Shown: one piece after another, positions 5,686 to 12,809 of the stretch
Numbering within the stretch: position 1 is the first letter of the stretch
Layout of the letters: every line of letters starts with the position of its first letter
NCBI GenBank assembly: GCA_023151335.1
Contig: JAKLJF010000021.1
Span: forward strand, 1 to 18,178
Length of the DNA: 18,178 nucleotides
Reading direction: 5' to 3'
Source of the DNA: Thermoanaerobaculia bacterium
Lineage (GTDB): Bacteria > Bacteroidota > Bacteroidia > Chitinophagales > Saprospiraceae
The notes under the pieces: model-generated
What the model was told of the DNA's origin: nothing
What the model saw: the letters and a program-made list of their open reading frames with translations, nothing else
Database searches by the model: none
Program-made: the position numbers and the translations under genes

Positions 5686-6801
5686 ATGTCGCTGCGTCCC
5701 ACCCGTGCCAGTTACTACGAAGAACTCCGTCAGCGCGGTTATTCCCGGCGCGATTTTCTGAAATTTTGCGCTACCGTCGCCGCCTACCTTGGGTTGGAAG
5801 CCAGCGGTGTCAGCCAGGTGGCGCACGCGTTGGAAACCAAACCCCGCATCCCGGTGATCTGGCTGCACTTTCAGGAATGTACCTGCTGCAGCGAAAGCTT
5901 CATCCGTTCTTCCCACCCCATTGTTGCCGATATCCTCCTGGATAAACTGTCGCTCGACTATACCGAGACCCTGATGGCCGCCTCGGGCCACCAGGCGGAA
6001 AAGTGTATGCGCGACACCATGGAAAAATACAAAGGCGAATACGTGCTTTGTATCGAAGGCTCCGTGCCTACCGAAGCCGACGGCGTGTACTGCATGATCG
6101 GCGGCCGCACTTCGCTCGATATCCTGAAAGAAGTGGCGGCCGGCGCCAAGGCGGTGATCGCCTGGGGCAGCTGCGCTTCCAACGGTTGCGTGCAATCGGC
6201 CAAACCCAACCCCACCGGCGCTACGCCGATCCACAAACTGCTCGGCGGCACTACCGTTATCAAAGTGCCGGGTTGCCCGCCCATCGGCGAGGTAATGGCC
6301 GGCGTACTGGTGCATATCATCACTTTCGGCACCATCCCTGAACTCGACGGTATCGGCCGGCCCAAAGCCTTCTATTCCAAACGCGTACACGATACCTGCT
6401 ACCGCCGGCCCTTCTACGATGCCGGTTTGTTTGTAGAACGTTTCGACGACGAAAATGCACAAAAAGGCTACTGCCTGTACAAAGTGGGTTGCAAAGGCCC
6501 GCTGACCTACAACGCCTGCGGCGTCACCAAATGGAACAACGGCACCAGCTTCCCGATCCAGTCGGGCCATGGCTGCTTCGGCTGCTCGGAAGAAGGCTAC
6601 TGGGATGCCGGCGGGCTCTACCTGCGCGCCCAACCGTTCCCGGGCTTCGGCATCGAGTCCGACGCCGACAAGATCGGCACTGCTGCCGCAATCGCCACGG
6701 GCGTGGGTATTGCCGCCCATGCTGTGATGACCAATATCCGCAAATCGCGGCTGATCAAGAATCTTGTGGAAGAAGGTAAAGAAGCCGAAAAAGAACTTTA
6801 A
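5686..6801 (+). CDS. hyaA: [NiFe] hydrogenase small subunit, oxygen-tolerant group 1d type
   Basis: This 371-residue precursor has a Tat signal (SRRDFLKF, R21-R22) and a likely cleavage after AHA48. In mature numbering the cluster ligands coincide with E. coli Hyd-1. The proximal cluster has C17, C20, C115 and C149 plus both supernumerary cysteines C19 (ECTCCSES) and C120 (CASNGC). The distal cluster uses H187 (HDTC) and following cysteines. The medial cluster lies in GCKGPLTYNAC...GHGCFGC. The six-cysteine proximal site makes a [4Fe-3S] cluster and marks oxygen-tolerant uptake enzymes. A C-terminal hydrophobic helix (about 331-351) anchors the protein in the membrane. The ATG at 5686 is preferred to the TTG at 5680. 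One oddity is Asn where these enzymes have Trp, between C115 and C120. Confidence 0.97.
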   Translation: MSLRPTRASYYEELRQRGYSRRDFLKFCATVAAYLGLEASGVSQVAHALETKPRIPVIWLHFQECTCCSESFIRSSHPIVADILLDKLSLDYTETLMAASGHQAEKCMRDTMEKYKGEYVLCIEGSVPTEADGVYCMIGGRTSLDILKEVAAGAKAVIAWGSCASNGCVQSAKPNPTGATPIHKLLGGTTVIKVPGCPPIGEVMAGVLVHIITFGTIPELDGIGRPKAFYSKRVHDTCYRRPFYDAGLFVERFDDENAQKGYCLYKVGCKGPLTYNACGVTKWNNGTSFPIQSGHGCFGCSEEGYWDAGGLYLRAQPFPGFGIESDADKIGTAAAIATGVGIAAHAVMTNIRKSRLIKNLVEEGKEAEKEL

Positions 6802-6815
6802 AACATCATTAAATT

Positions 6816-8531
6816 ATGAGCCAACGTATCGTCGTCGATCCGATCACCCGTATTGAAGGCCACCTCCGGGTGGAAGCCGACATCCAGAACGGGAAAATAA
6901 CAGATGCCTTTTCTTCCGGCACCATGGTACGGGGCATCGAAAAAATATTGCGCGGCCGCGACCCGCGCGACGCCTGGGCCTTCGTGGGCCGCGTATGCGG
7001 CGTCTGTACTACCGTACACTCCCTGGCCTCCGTCCGGGCCGTGGAAGACGCGCTCGACATCGTCATTCCGCCCAATGCCGAACTGGTGCGCAATATTATG
7101 TTTGGCACTCAATATATCCACGACCACGTCGTACACTTTTACCACCTGCACGCGTTGGACTGGGTGGATGTAGTGAGCGCGCTGAAAGCCGACCCGAAAA
7201 AGGCCTCCGAAATAGCCCAGAGCATTTCCAACTGGCCGAAAAGCTCGCCGGGCTATTTTTCCGACCTGCAAAAACGCCTCGGCTCCTTCGTGGAAAGCGG
7301 CCAGTTGGGTATTTTCGCCAACGGCTACTGGGGCCACCCGGCTTATAAACTCCCGCCTGAAGTTAATCTGATTGCCGTGGCGCACTACCTGGAAGCCCTG
7401 GAGTGGCAAAAGGAAATCGTCAAGGTACACACCATCTTCGGTGGTAAAAACCCGCACCCCAATTACCTGGTGGGTGGCATGGCCTGCAGTATCGGTCTCG
7501 ACGATGTGAGCGCGATCAATGCCGAACGGCTGGCGTACGTGGGCCAGTTGCTGGAAGACGCCAAAGAATTCGTCAACCAGGTGTACATTCCCGACCTGCT
7601 GGCCATTGCCCCCTACTATCTTGACTGGGGCGGTATAGGCGGCGGCCTGGGCAACTACCTGGTGTACGGCGACCTGGGCGCCAACGGCTACCGCGACCCC
7701 TCGGCCTATAAGTTCCCGGCCGGCGCCATCCTCAATAAAGACCTGAGTAAAGTGCACGAAGTGGATATGCGCGCCGACGCCGAAATCCAGGAATTTATCG
7801 ACAACTCCTGGTACGAATATCCCGCCGACGCCAAGGGGCTGCACCCCTGGAAGGGTGAAACCGACATCAAATACACCGGGCCGAAACCGCCGTTTGAACA
7901 CCTGGACACCAAACAAAAGTACAGTTACCTGAAAACACCGCGCTGGAAAGGCAACGCGATGGAGGTGGGGCCGCTCGCCCGCGTATTGGTGGGCTATGCC
8001 AGCGGCCGCGAAGACTTCAAAGCCGTGGTAGACAGCACCCTGCAGAAACTGAACGTGCCGGCAGCCGCCCTGTTCTCCACGCTGGGCCGCACCGCTGCCC
8101 GGGGCCTGGAATCGATCCTTGTGGCCGACTGGACGCTGGAGTTCTACAACCAACTGATCTCCAACATCCGCAACGGCGATACCCGCATGGCGAACATGGA
8201 TAAATTTGATCCGGCCAAATGGCCGGCCAAAGCGCAGGGCGTTGGCCATACCGAGGCTCCGCGCGGCGCCCTCGGCCACTGGATCGTGATCGAAGACCAG
8301 AAAATAGCCAACTATCAATTGGTCGTACCCACTACCTGGAACGCCTCCCCGCGCGACGGTGAAGGCAAACAGTCGGCCTACGAATCGGCGCTGATGAACA
8401 CGCCGGTTGCCAAAGACCAGGAACCCCTCGAGATCCTGCGTACCATTCACTCCTTCGACCCCTGCCTCGCCTGCGCCGTACACCTGTACGACGAGGAAGG
8501 GAAGCAGGTGAGCCGGGTAAAAGTTTTATAA
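6816..8531 (+). CDS. hyaB: [NiFe] hydrogenase large subunit precursor
   Basis: This 571-residue protein carries both nickel-binding signatures: RIEGH near the start with RVCGVCTTVH (C61, C64, H68), and DPCLACAVH at the end (C550, C553, H556). The 15 residues after H556 are the C-terminal peptide that the maturation protease removes after nickel insertion, so the gene encodes a canonical processed precursor. The APRGALGHW segment of the active-site surroundings is also present. It starts 14 bases after hyaA and has no signal of its own; it would be exported bound to the Tat-bearing small subunit. It catalyses H2 = 2H+ + 2e- and passes electrons to the small-subunit clusters. The length is close to that of HyaB/HoxG (about 600 residues). 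Confidence 0.97.
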   Translation: MSQRIVVDPITRIEGHLRVEADIQNGKITDAFSSGTMVRGIEKILRGRDPRDAWAFVGRVCGVCTTVHSLASVRAVEDALDIVIPPNAELVRNIMFGTQYIHDHVVHFYHLHALDWVDVVSALKADPKKASEIAQSISNWPKSSPGYFSDLQKRLGSFVESGQLGIFANGYWGHPAYKLPPEVNLIAVAHYLEALEWQKEIVKVHTIFGGKNPHPNYLVGGMACSIGLDDVSAINAERLAYVGQLLEDAKEFVNQVYIPDLLAIAPYYLDWGGIGGGLGNYLVYGDLGANGYRDPSAYKFPAGAILNKDLSKVHEVDMRADAEIQEFIDNSWYEYPADAKGLHPWKGETDIKYTGPKPPFEHLDTKQKYSYLKTPRWKGNAMEVGPLARVLVGYASGREDFKAVVDSTLQKLNVPAAALFSTLGRTAARGLESILVADWTLEFYNQLISNIRNGDTRMANMDKFDPAKWPAKAQGVGHTEAPRGALGHWIVIEDQKIANYQLVVPTTWNASPRDGEGKQSAYESALMNTPVAKDQEPLEILRTIHSFDPCLACAVHLYDEEGKQVSRVKVL

Positions 8532-8532
8532 A

Positions 8533-9240
8533 ATGTCCACGCATAAACTTCGCCGCGTATTTGTATGGGAGTTGCCGGTGCGTATCTACCACTGGGTCAA
8601 TGCCCTGGCTATTGTAGTGCTGTGTATAACCGGCTACCTGATCGGCAAACCGCCGGCTATCATGTTTGGGGGAGAAGCGCACGAGCGGTACCTGTTCGGC
8701 TGGATACGGTTTATACACTTTGTATCTGCCTATATCTTTCTGTTCAATTTTGTATTCCGGATCTATTGGGGCTTTGTGGGAAATAAATACGCCGACTGGA
8801 AGAATTTTATCCCCACCAACCGCAAATATTTCCGGGAAATGTGGGAGGTGCTCCGGATCGATATTCTCCAATTGAAAGGGAAGGAACACCTGTCGGTCGG
8901 TCATAACGCCCTGGCCGGTTTCACCTATTTTATGATGTTCCTGATGTTCCTGGTGCAGATCATCACCGGATTCGGATTATATGCCGCCATGAGCCACTCC
9001 TGGGTCGCGGGCATGTTCGCCTGGGCGCCATATCTGTTTGGCGGCGATTTCGCCCTGCGCCAAATTCACCATATCACCATGTGGCTGTTTATCCTGTTTG
9101 CCATTATCCACATCTATCTGGTATTTTACCACGACTATGTGGAAGGACGCGGCGAGGTATCCTCCATGTCCGGCGGCTGGAAATTTATTGAAGAGGAGGT
9201 ATTTGTTGAAGAACCACAAACCGAAAAGAAACCGGCATAA
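8533..9240 (+). CDS. hyaC: Ni/Fe-hydrogenase b-type cytochrome subunit
   Basis: This 235-residue membrane protein has four hydrophobic helices and the histidines expected of HyaC/HupC/HoxZ: H20 in RIYHWVNAL, a histidine in RFIHFVSAYIF, and histidines in the last helices (IHHITMW and IIHIYLVFYHDY). It belongs to the cytochrome b561-like family that binds two haem b groups. It takes electrons from the distal cluster of the small subunit and reduces the quinone pool. Its start lies one base after the large subunit stop, so translation is probably coupled. The C-terminal tail is acidic (EEEVFVEEP) and would face the cytoplasm. The assignment is firm from sequence and context. Confidence 0.94.
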   Translation: MSTHKLRRVFVWELPVRIYHWVNALAIVVLCITGYLIGKPPAIMFGGEAHERYLFGWIRFIHFVSAYIFLFNFVFRIYWGFVGNKYADWKNFIPTNRKYFREMWEVLRIDILQLKGKEHLSVGHNALAGFTYFMMFLMFLVQIITGFGLYAAMSHSWVAGMFAWAPYLFGGDFALRQIHHITMWLFILFAIIHIYLVFYHDYVEGRGEVSSMSGGWKFIEEEVFVEEPQTEKKPA

Positions 9241-9268
9241 ACGAAAGCCTGCTAAACTACACCTGAAC

Positions 9269-9805
9269 ATGGTCTTTCCGGAATGTGATACTAACTATGT
9301 GCTCGTGCTCGGCGTGGGCAATTATCTGATGGGCGATGAGGGCGCCGGCGTACATGTGGCCCAGCGCCTGGGTGAACGTGACCTCCCGCTTGGGGTTGAG
9401 GTACTCGACGGCGGGACGGGCGGTTTTCACCTGATGGGCATTTTTGAACAATACGAGGTGATTATCCTGGTGGACGCCACCATTGACGGTGAGCCTGCCG
9501 GCGCCATTCGTTTGCTGGAGCCCCGTTTTGCCTCCGATTTTCCGCGCTCCATGAGCACGCACGACATCGGCCTGCGCGACGTCGTGGAAGCCCTGCAGAT
9601 CACCGGGCGCCTGCCGAAGATTTACCTTATCACTGTTTCGGCGGAAGAACTGGAGCCGATGACGATAAAATTATCCCCCGCTGTACAGCATTCCGTTGGG
9701 CAAATTGCAGACAAACTGCATACCTTGCTGTGGGATTGGTGGCGGGAGCGCAACCTGGCTTCTTCCGCCGGCGAAACCGAAGATTTTCTGCATACTTTTG
9801 CTTAA
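9269..9805 (+). CDS. hyaD: Hydrogenase maturation endopeptidase (HyaD/HupD family)
   Basis: This 178-residue protein is taken from the ATG at 9269; the frame is open upstream, but only inside the cytochrome gene. The family start VLGVGNYLMGDEG gives the nickel-sensing Glu24, with Asp69 (LVDATIDG) and His98 (STHDIGL) as the other two ligands. These correspond to Glu16, Asp62 and His93 of HybD. The enzyme senses nickel in the HyaB precursor and cuts after H556, letting the active site close. It lies 28 bases downstream of hyaC and ends the structural operon. The last 20 residues (SSAGETEDFLHTFA) extend slightly beyond the usual family end. Confidence 0.94.
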   Translation: MVFPECDTNYVLVLGVGNYLMGDEGAGVHVAQRLGERDLPLGVEVLDGGTGGFHLMGIFEQYEVIILVDATIDGEPAGAIRLLEPRFASDFPRSMSTHDIGLRDVVEALQITGRLPKIYLITVSAEELEPMTIKLSPAVQHSVGQIADKLHTLLWDWWRERNLASSAGETEDFLHTFA

Positions 9806-9846
9806 AATATGCCTTGCTAATAACCCGGACGAATAGCCGCGAATCT

Positions 9847-9881
9847 TACGTTTACGAAACTTAAAAAGTTTCGTAAACGTA
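9847..9881. repeat. 35-base palindrome, family A copy 2
   Basis: Arms TACGTTTACGAAACTT (9847-9862) and the exact reverse complement (9866-9881) flank AAA. The arm sequence is the same as at 4271-4303, with TTAAAAA replacing TTTGAAA in the centre. It lies in the 119-base gap between hyaD and the YeeE/YedE gene. No T-tract follows. Confidence 0.9.
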
Positions 9882-9887
9882 GCGCGG

Positions 9888-9924
9888 AATTCATCATTTA
9901 TCACTCATCATTCATCACTCATTT
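9888..9924. repeat. Degenerate ATCAc/tTCATC direct repeats
   Basis: A simple run of TCATCATTTATCACTCATC-type units fills the last bases before the YeeE/YedE start at 9925. It is built from repeated ATTCATC and ATCACTC words. It leaves no recognisable ribosome binding site, which is normal in Bacteroidota. Confidence 0.6.
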
Positions 9925-10521
9925 ATGGTTCCCGATTGGCTTGTCCAACTGCGCGATTTCATCAGTCAGCCCTGGCCCTGGTGGGTGGGCGGGCTCATGA
10001 TCGCCCTCATTATGTTTTTGCTGCTGTGGTTCGGCAAAAACTTCGGCATGTCGGAAAACTTCCGCGTTATGTGCGCCGCCGACGGCGCCGACGAAATGAA
10101 CGAATTTTTCAAGATCAACTGGCGCGACCAGGAGTGGAACCTGCTCGTGGCGCTGGGCGCCGTTTTCGGCGGATATATGGCTTCCCATTATTTTGCGGCC
10201 CCCGACGGCACGGTAGCGCATGTATCGGCCGCTACGGTGGAAAGCCTGCGGTCGTTGGGCCTGCAATTTGAAGGCGACCGGGTGCCGCTGGTGCCCGAAT
10301 GGTACAGTTGGACCGCCCTGTTTAACTGGCGTGGCCTGCTGATGGTCATCGGCGGCGGTTTCCTCGTTGGCTTCGGCGCCCGTTATGCCGGCGGCTGCAC
10401 CTCCGGGCACGCCATCAGCGGCCTTTCGGCCCTCGAAGCGCCCTCGCTGGTTTCCGTCATCGGCTTTTTCCTGGGCGGCATGACGATGACATATTTCATT
10501 TTTCCGCTTATTTTTAAATAA
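9925..10521 (+). CDS. YeeE/YedE family membrane protein (sulfur transport), first half
   Basis: This 198-residue protein has about four to five membrane segments and carries the conserved YeeE/YedE segment GFGARYAGGCTSGHAISG, with Cys158. In the thiosulfate transporter YeeE/TsuA such cysteines pass thiosulfate through the membrane; C50 may be a second one. The protein is about half the length of E. coli YeeE. The next gene (DUF6691) supplies the other half, a split arrangement I recognise from many bacteria. It lies downstream of the hydrogenase operon, separated by a palindromic repeat. Uptake of thiosulfate or another reduced sulfur species is the best inference; the substrate is not proven. 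Confidence 0.85.
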   Translation: MVPDWLVQLRDFISQPWPWWVGGLMIALIMFLLLWFGKNFGMSENFRVMCAADGADEMNEFFKINWRDQEWNLLVALGAVFGGYMASHYFAAPDGTVAHVSAATVESLRSLGLQFEGDRVPLVPEWYSWTALFNWRGLLMVIGGGFLVGFGARYAGGCTSGHAISGLSALEAPSLVSVIGFFLGGMTMTYFIFPLIFK

Positions 10522-10531
10522 CCCCTGTTGC

Positions 10532-10564
10532 TACGTTTACGAAACTTAAAAAGTTTCGTAAATG
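10532..10564. repeat. Palindrome, family A copy 3 (decayed on one side)
   Basis: The left arm TACGTTTACGAAACTT (10532-10547) is identical to copy 2. After AAA the right arm runs AAGTTTCGTAAATG, with one C-to-T change that still allows a G-U pair in RNA, and then diverges. It lies between the two YeeE/YedE-type genes. Confidence 0.88.
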
Positions 10565-10592
10565 CGAGTCAAACTTCAAACTCTTTCGCGCC

Positions 10593-11006
10593 ATGCGCAT
10601 GTCCCGCTATATTTTCGTAGGAATCCTGCTCGGTTTCACGTTGTATAAAACAGAAGCCGTATCCTGGTTCCGCATTTTTGAAATGTTTCATTTCCAGTCG
10701 TTTCACATGTACGGCATCATCGGTACAGCCGTGGTGGCCGGCATATTGATCGTTCAATTCATCCGCCGGTATCACCTGAAATCGGTGGAAGGCAAGGAGA
10801 TTGTGATCCCGCCGAAAAACAAAACGTATCCGCGGTATATTATAGGCGGCTTTATTTTCGGTTTGGGCTGGGCCCTGGCCGGCATTTGCCCGGCGCCCAT
10901 GTTCATTCTGCTCGGCAGCGGATACACGGTTTTGATCCTGTTTTTGGCTTCAGCCATGGCCGGAACGTATTTTTATGGGGTGATTCGCAAACGTTTGCCG
11001 CATTGA
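10593..11006 (+). CDS. DUF6691/YeeE-YedE family membrane protein, second half
   Basis: This 137-residue protein has about four membrane segments and the motif GFIFGLGWALAGICPAPMF with Cys99, the counterpart of the GGCTSGH motif in the preceding protein. Together the two make the two pseudo-symmetric halves of a YeeE-like transporter. The ATG at 10593 is used; a second ATG two codons later (10599) is equally possible. It lies 71 bases after the first half, a gap holding a palindrome, and ends 8 bases from the convergent metX gene. The expected role is import of thiosulfate or a related sulfur compound across the inner membrane, as a complex with its neighbour. Confidence 0.83.
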   Translation: MRMSRYIFVGILLGFTLYKTEAVSWFRIFEMFHFQSFHMYGIIGTAVVAGILIVQFIRRYHLKSVEGKEIVIPPKNKTYPRYIIGGFIFGLGWALAGICPAPMFILLGSGYTVLILFLASAMAGTYFYGVIRKRLPH

Positions 11007-11014
11007 ATTACTTT

Positions 11015-12202
11015 TCACTCCGCCCTGAAGCGGTTGCACACAATCGATCCTGTTTCCCGTCTCGGCCAGGCCCGGAAAGTATCGCTGCGGTGCGATGCAT
11101 CGGCTTGTATGTGCATATTATTCTCCCGGGGCAACAACGATGACGCCGGCAATACGGCATCCTGCCAAATTTCGTCTTTTTCCCTGCCTTCCGTAAAAGC
11201 ACCCAGCAACCGGCTCAGCGCCGCCGTTTCGGTGAGGAAACCGTCGTGGCCGTAATGCGAGTCAATACTGGCATATACCGCGCCGGGAATATGCCGTGCC
11301 AGAAACTCCTGTTCTTCCGGCGGAAACAAAAGATCGCTGGATATGGAGACGACCAGCGTCCGGGCCGTTACCGTGGTCAAAGCGGTTTCGATGGAAGCGC
11401 GGCCCCGGCCCACGTTGTGGGAATCCATGGCTTTGGATAAGGTCCAGTAGGAAAAGGCGTTGAAGCGGCGCGCCAGTTTTTCGCCCTGGTAACGCTGGTA
11501 CGAGGCCGCCGGAAAATGGTCGGTTTGAGCGCTGTCGGTGGTGTGCTGGGAACGGCCGTAGGTGTGGTAGTGCCGGTAGCTGAGCAGGGCGATACTCCGC
11601 GCGGTTTTCAGGCCTTCCAGACCGGCGTCGGGCGCCTCGAGGGGCCAGCTGGGGTCGTTGGCGATGGCCAGCCGCTGACTTTCATTGAAGGCAATGCCCC
11701 AGGGCGAATGCAGGGCATTGGTGGCCAGCAGCGCGAGGTTTTTGAACAATCCGGGTTTTTGTATGGCCCATTCCAGCGCTTGTTGCCCCCCCTGCGAGCC
11801 GCCGATAAGCAGGTGAATATTCCGGATGCCGAGGTGTTGGCGCAGCAGTTCGTGCGCGTTGGCCATATCGCGGATCGTAATGGCAGGAAAATCGTGATAA
11901 TACGGTTTGCCGGTAGTTGGGTTGGCGCTGAGCGGCCCGGTAGTGCCGTAACAGGATCCCAGGTTGTTGGGACATATGATAAAATACTGATCCGGATCGA
12001 ACAGGCAGCCGGGGCCGAACAATCCGGCCCACCAATCGAGCACGTCGCTGTTGCCCGTCAGGGCGTGGCATACCCAGATCACGTTGGAATCGCCGGGCGC
12101 GCGTTTGCCCCAGGTGTGGTAGGCGATGTCGACCGCCGGCAGGTTTTGACCGTTTTCGAGGGGAAATGGTAGCGGAGAATGAAATGTGTTTACTAGTGAC
12201 AT
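11015..12202 (-). CDS. metX: Homoserine O-acetyltransferase (MetX family)
   Basis: This 395-residue alpha/beta-hydrolase protein is taken from the ATG at 12202; the frame also allows a TTG 36 bases further upstream. The nucleophile Ser136 is in the elbow GGSQGG, followed by the catalytic Asp in SSDLLFP and His in YGHDGFL. The oxyanion region is marked by HALTGNSD and the family-specific LGSCYGTTGP. It transfers an acyl group, normally acetyl, to homoserine as the first committed step of methionine synthesis; succinyl specificity cannot be excluded. After the usual family end near LSRLLGAFTEG there is a tail of about 50 polar residues with no recognisable motif. The gene is monocistronic here. 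Confidence 0.9.
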   Translation of the reverse strand: MSLVNTFHSPLPFPLENGQNLPAVDIAYHTWGKRAPGDSNVIWVCHALTGNSDVLDWWAGLFGPGCLFDPDQYFIICPNNLGSCYGTTGPLSANPTTGKPYYHDFPAITIRDMANAHELLRQHLGIRNIHLLIGGSQGGQQALEWAIQKPGLFKNLALLATNALHSPWGIAFNESQRLAIANDPSWPLEAPDAGLEGLKTARSIALLSYRHYHTYGRSQHTTDSAQTDHFPAASYQRYQGEKLARRFNAFSYWTLSKAMDSHNVGRGRASIETALTTVTARTLVVSISSDLLFPPEEQEFLARHIPGAVYASIDSHYGHDGFLTETAALSRLLGAFTEGREKDEIWQDAVLPASSLLPRENNMHIQADASHRSDTFRAWPRRETGSIVCNRFRAE

Positions 12203-12346
12203 GCCGTGGGAGGAGAATAGTGTGGAAAAAAACAACAATTTTAGGTTAATGGTTTCCCCTTAAGCGAATACCACAACATTTAATTTGTACAGACTAAAAA
12301 CCCGGGCGCCGCCGTTTTCGTTTCAGAACTTTAAATTTAATCAAAT

Positions 12347-12544
12347 ATGAGTAACAGACCTTCAGGTATCGAAATCCCACAAACCAGCCAACCCCAAATA
12401 CCCGCCCCATTCGTAAAAGGCGTTAAAATACATCCACCCCACCCGCGTTTCGACCGCGATGTGAGCGACGGCGGCGGAGAGAGATTTATGGCGTTTTTCT
12501 TGGCGATCGCCGTTGCGGGGCTGCTATGGGTGTTTTTCTTTTGA
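12347..12544 (+). CDS. Small tail-anchored membrane protein, unknown function
   Basis: This 65-residue protein is not recognised as a known family. The first 45 residues are proline-rich and polar (PQTSQPQIPAPF, HPPHPRF). A single hydrophobic helix (about residues 47-65, MAFFLAIAVAGLLWVFFF) runs to the C terminus, so it would sit in the membrane by its tail. The ATG follows an A/T-rich leader, and the 144-base region upstream is shared with the divergent metX. The sharp division into a soluble proline-rich part and a clean helix supports a real gene, but the short length limits confidence. Confidence 0.6.
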   Translation: MSNRPSGIEIPQTSQPQIPAPFVKGVKIHPPHPRFDRDVSDGGGERFMAFFLAIAVAGLLWVFFF

Positions 12545-12809
12545 GTATAATGGCTATTAGCCTCATCAGTGATCCTTGTCATAGCATAACCGGCTTGGCA
12601 GACTTATCCTTGTGGTGATTATTTTCCCCTTTCTTGGCACTTTCCCCTGGTATGGCTGTCGGGGTATCGTGGTTTTGGCAAAAGCCGATGTTGTAGTGCA
12701 GGGGTAAAGGGCAATCAGGGGGCAATTTTTTGCGCACCGGCGCGGCGGCAAAATACATAAAGCCAACCCGGCCGTCACGGCGGACCTCACCTCTAAAACA
12801 CAACCGGTT
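12545..12809. other. Intergenic region before the GEVED-like protein gene
   Basis: These 265 bases have no convincing gene. A small perfect inverted repeat, GGCTA-T-TAGCC (12551-12561), follows the small membrane protein gene but has no T-tract. The remainder presumably contains the promoter of the next gene; I found no good TAnnTTTG match in it. Confidence 0.5.

Noticed and set aside
5671..6720. A 349-codon open frame on the minus strand opposite hyaA
   Set aside because: It is an antisense artefact of codon bias; hyaA is certain from its cluster ligands and Tat signal.
6798..8483. A 561-codon open frame on the minus strand opposite hyaB
   Set aside because: It is a shadow of the GC-rich hydrogenase large subunit gene; its translation resembles no family and hyaB has complete signatures over the same bases.
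9038..9268. A longer start for the maturation protease
   Set aside because: The extension lies in the cytochrome gene. The family's VLGVGN segment normally begins within about 15 residues of the start, which the ATG at 9269 gives.
9847..9881. The palindrome as a simple rho-independent terminator
   Set aside because: The hairpin is not followed by a T-tract on either strand, and sister copies lie inside gene runs that are probably co-transcribed.
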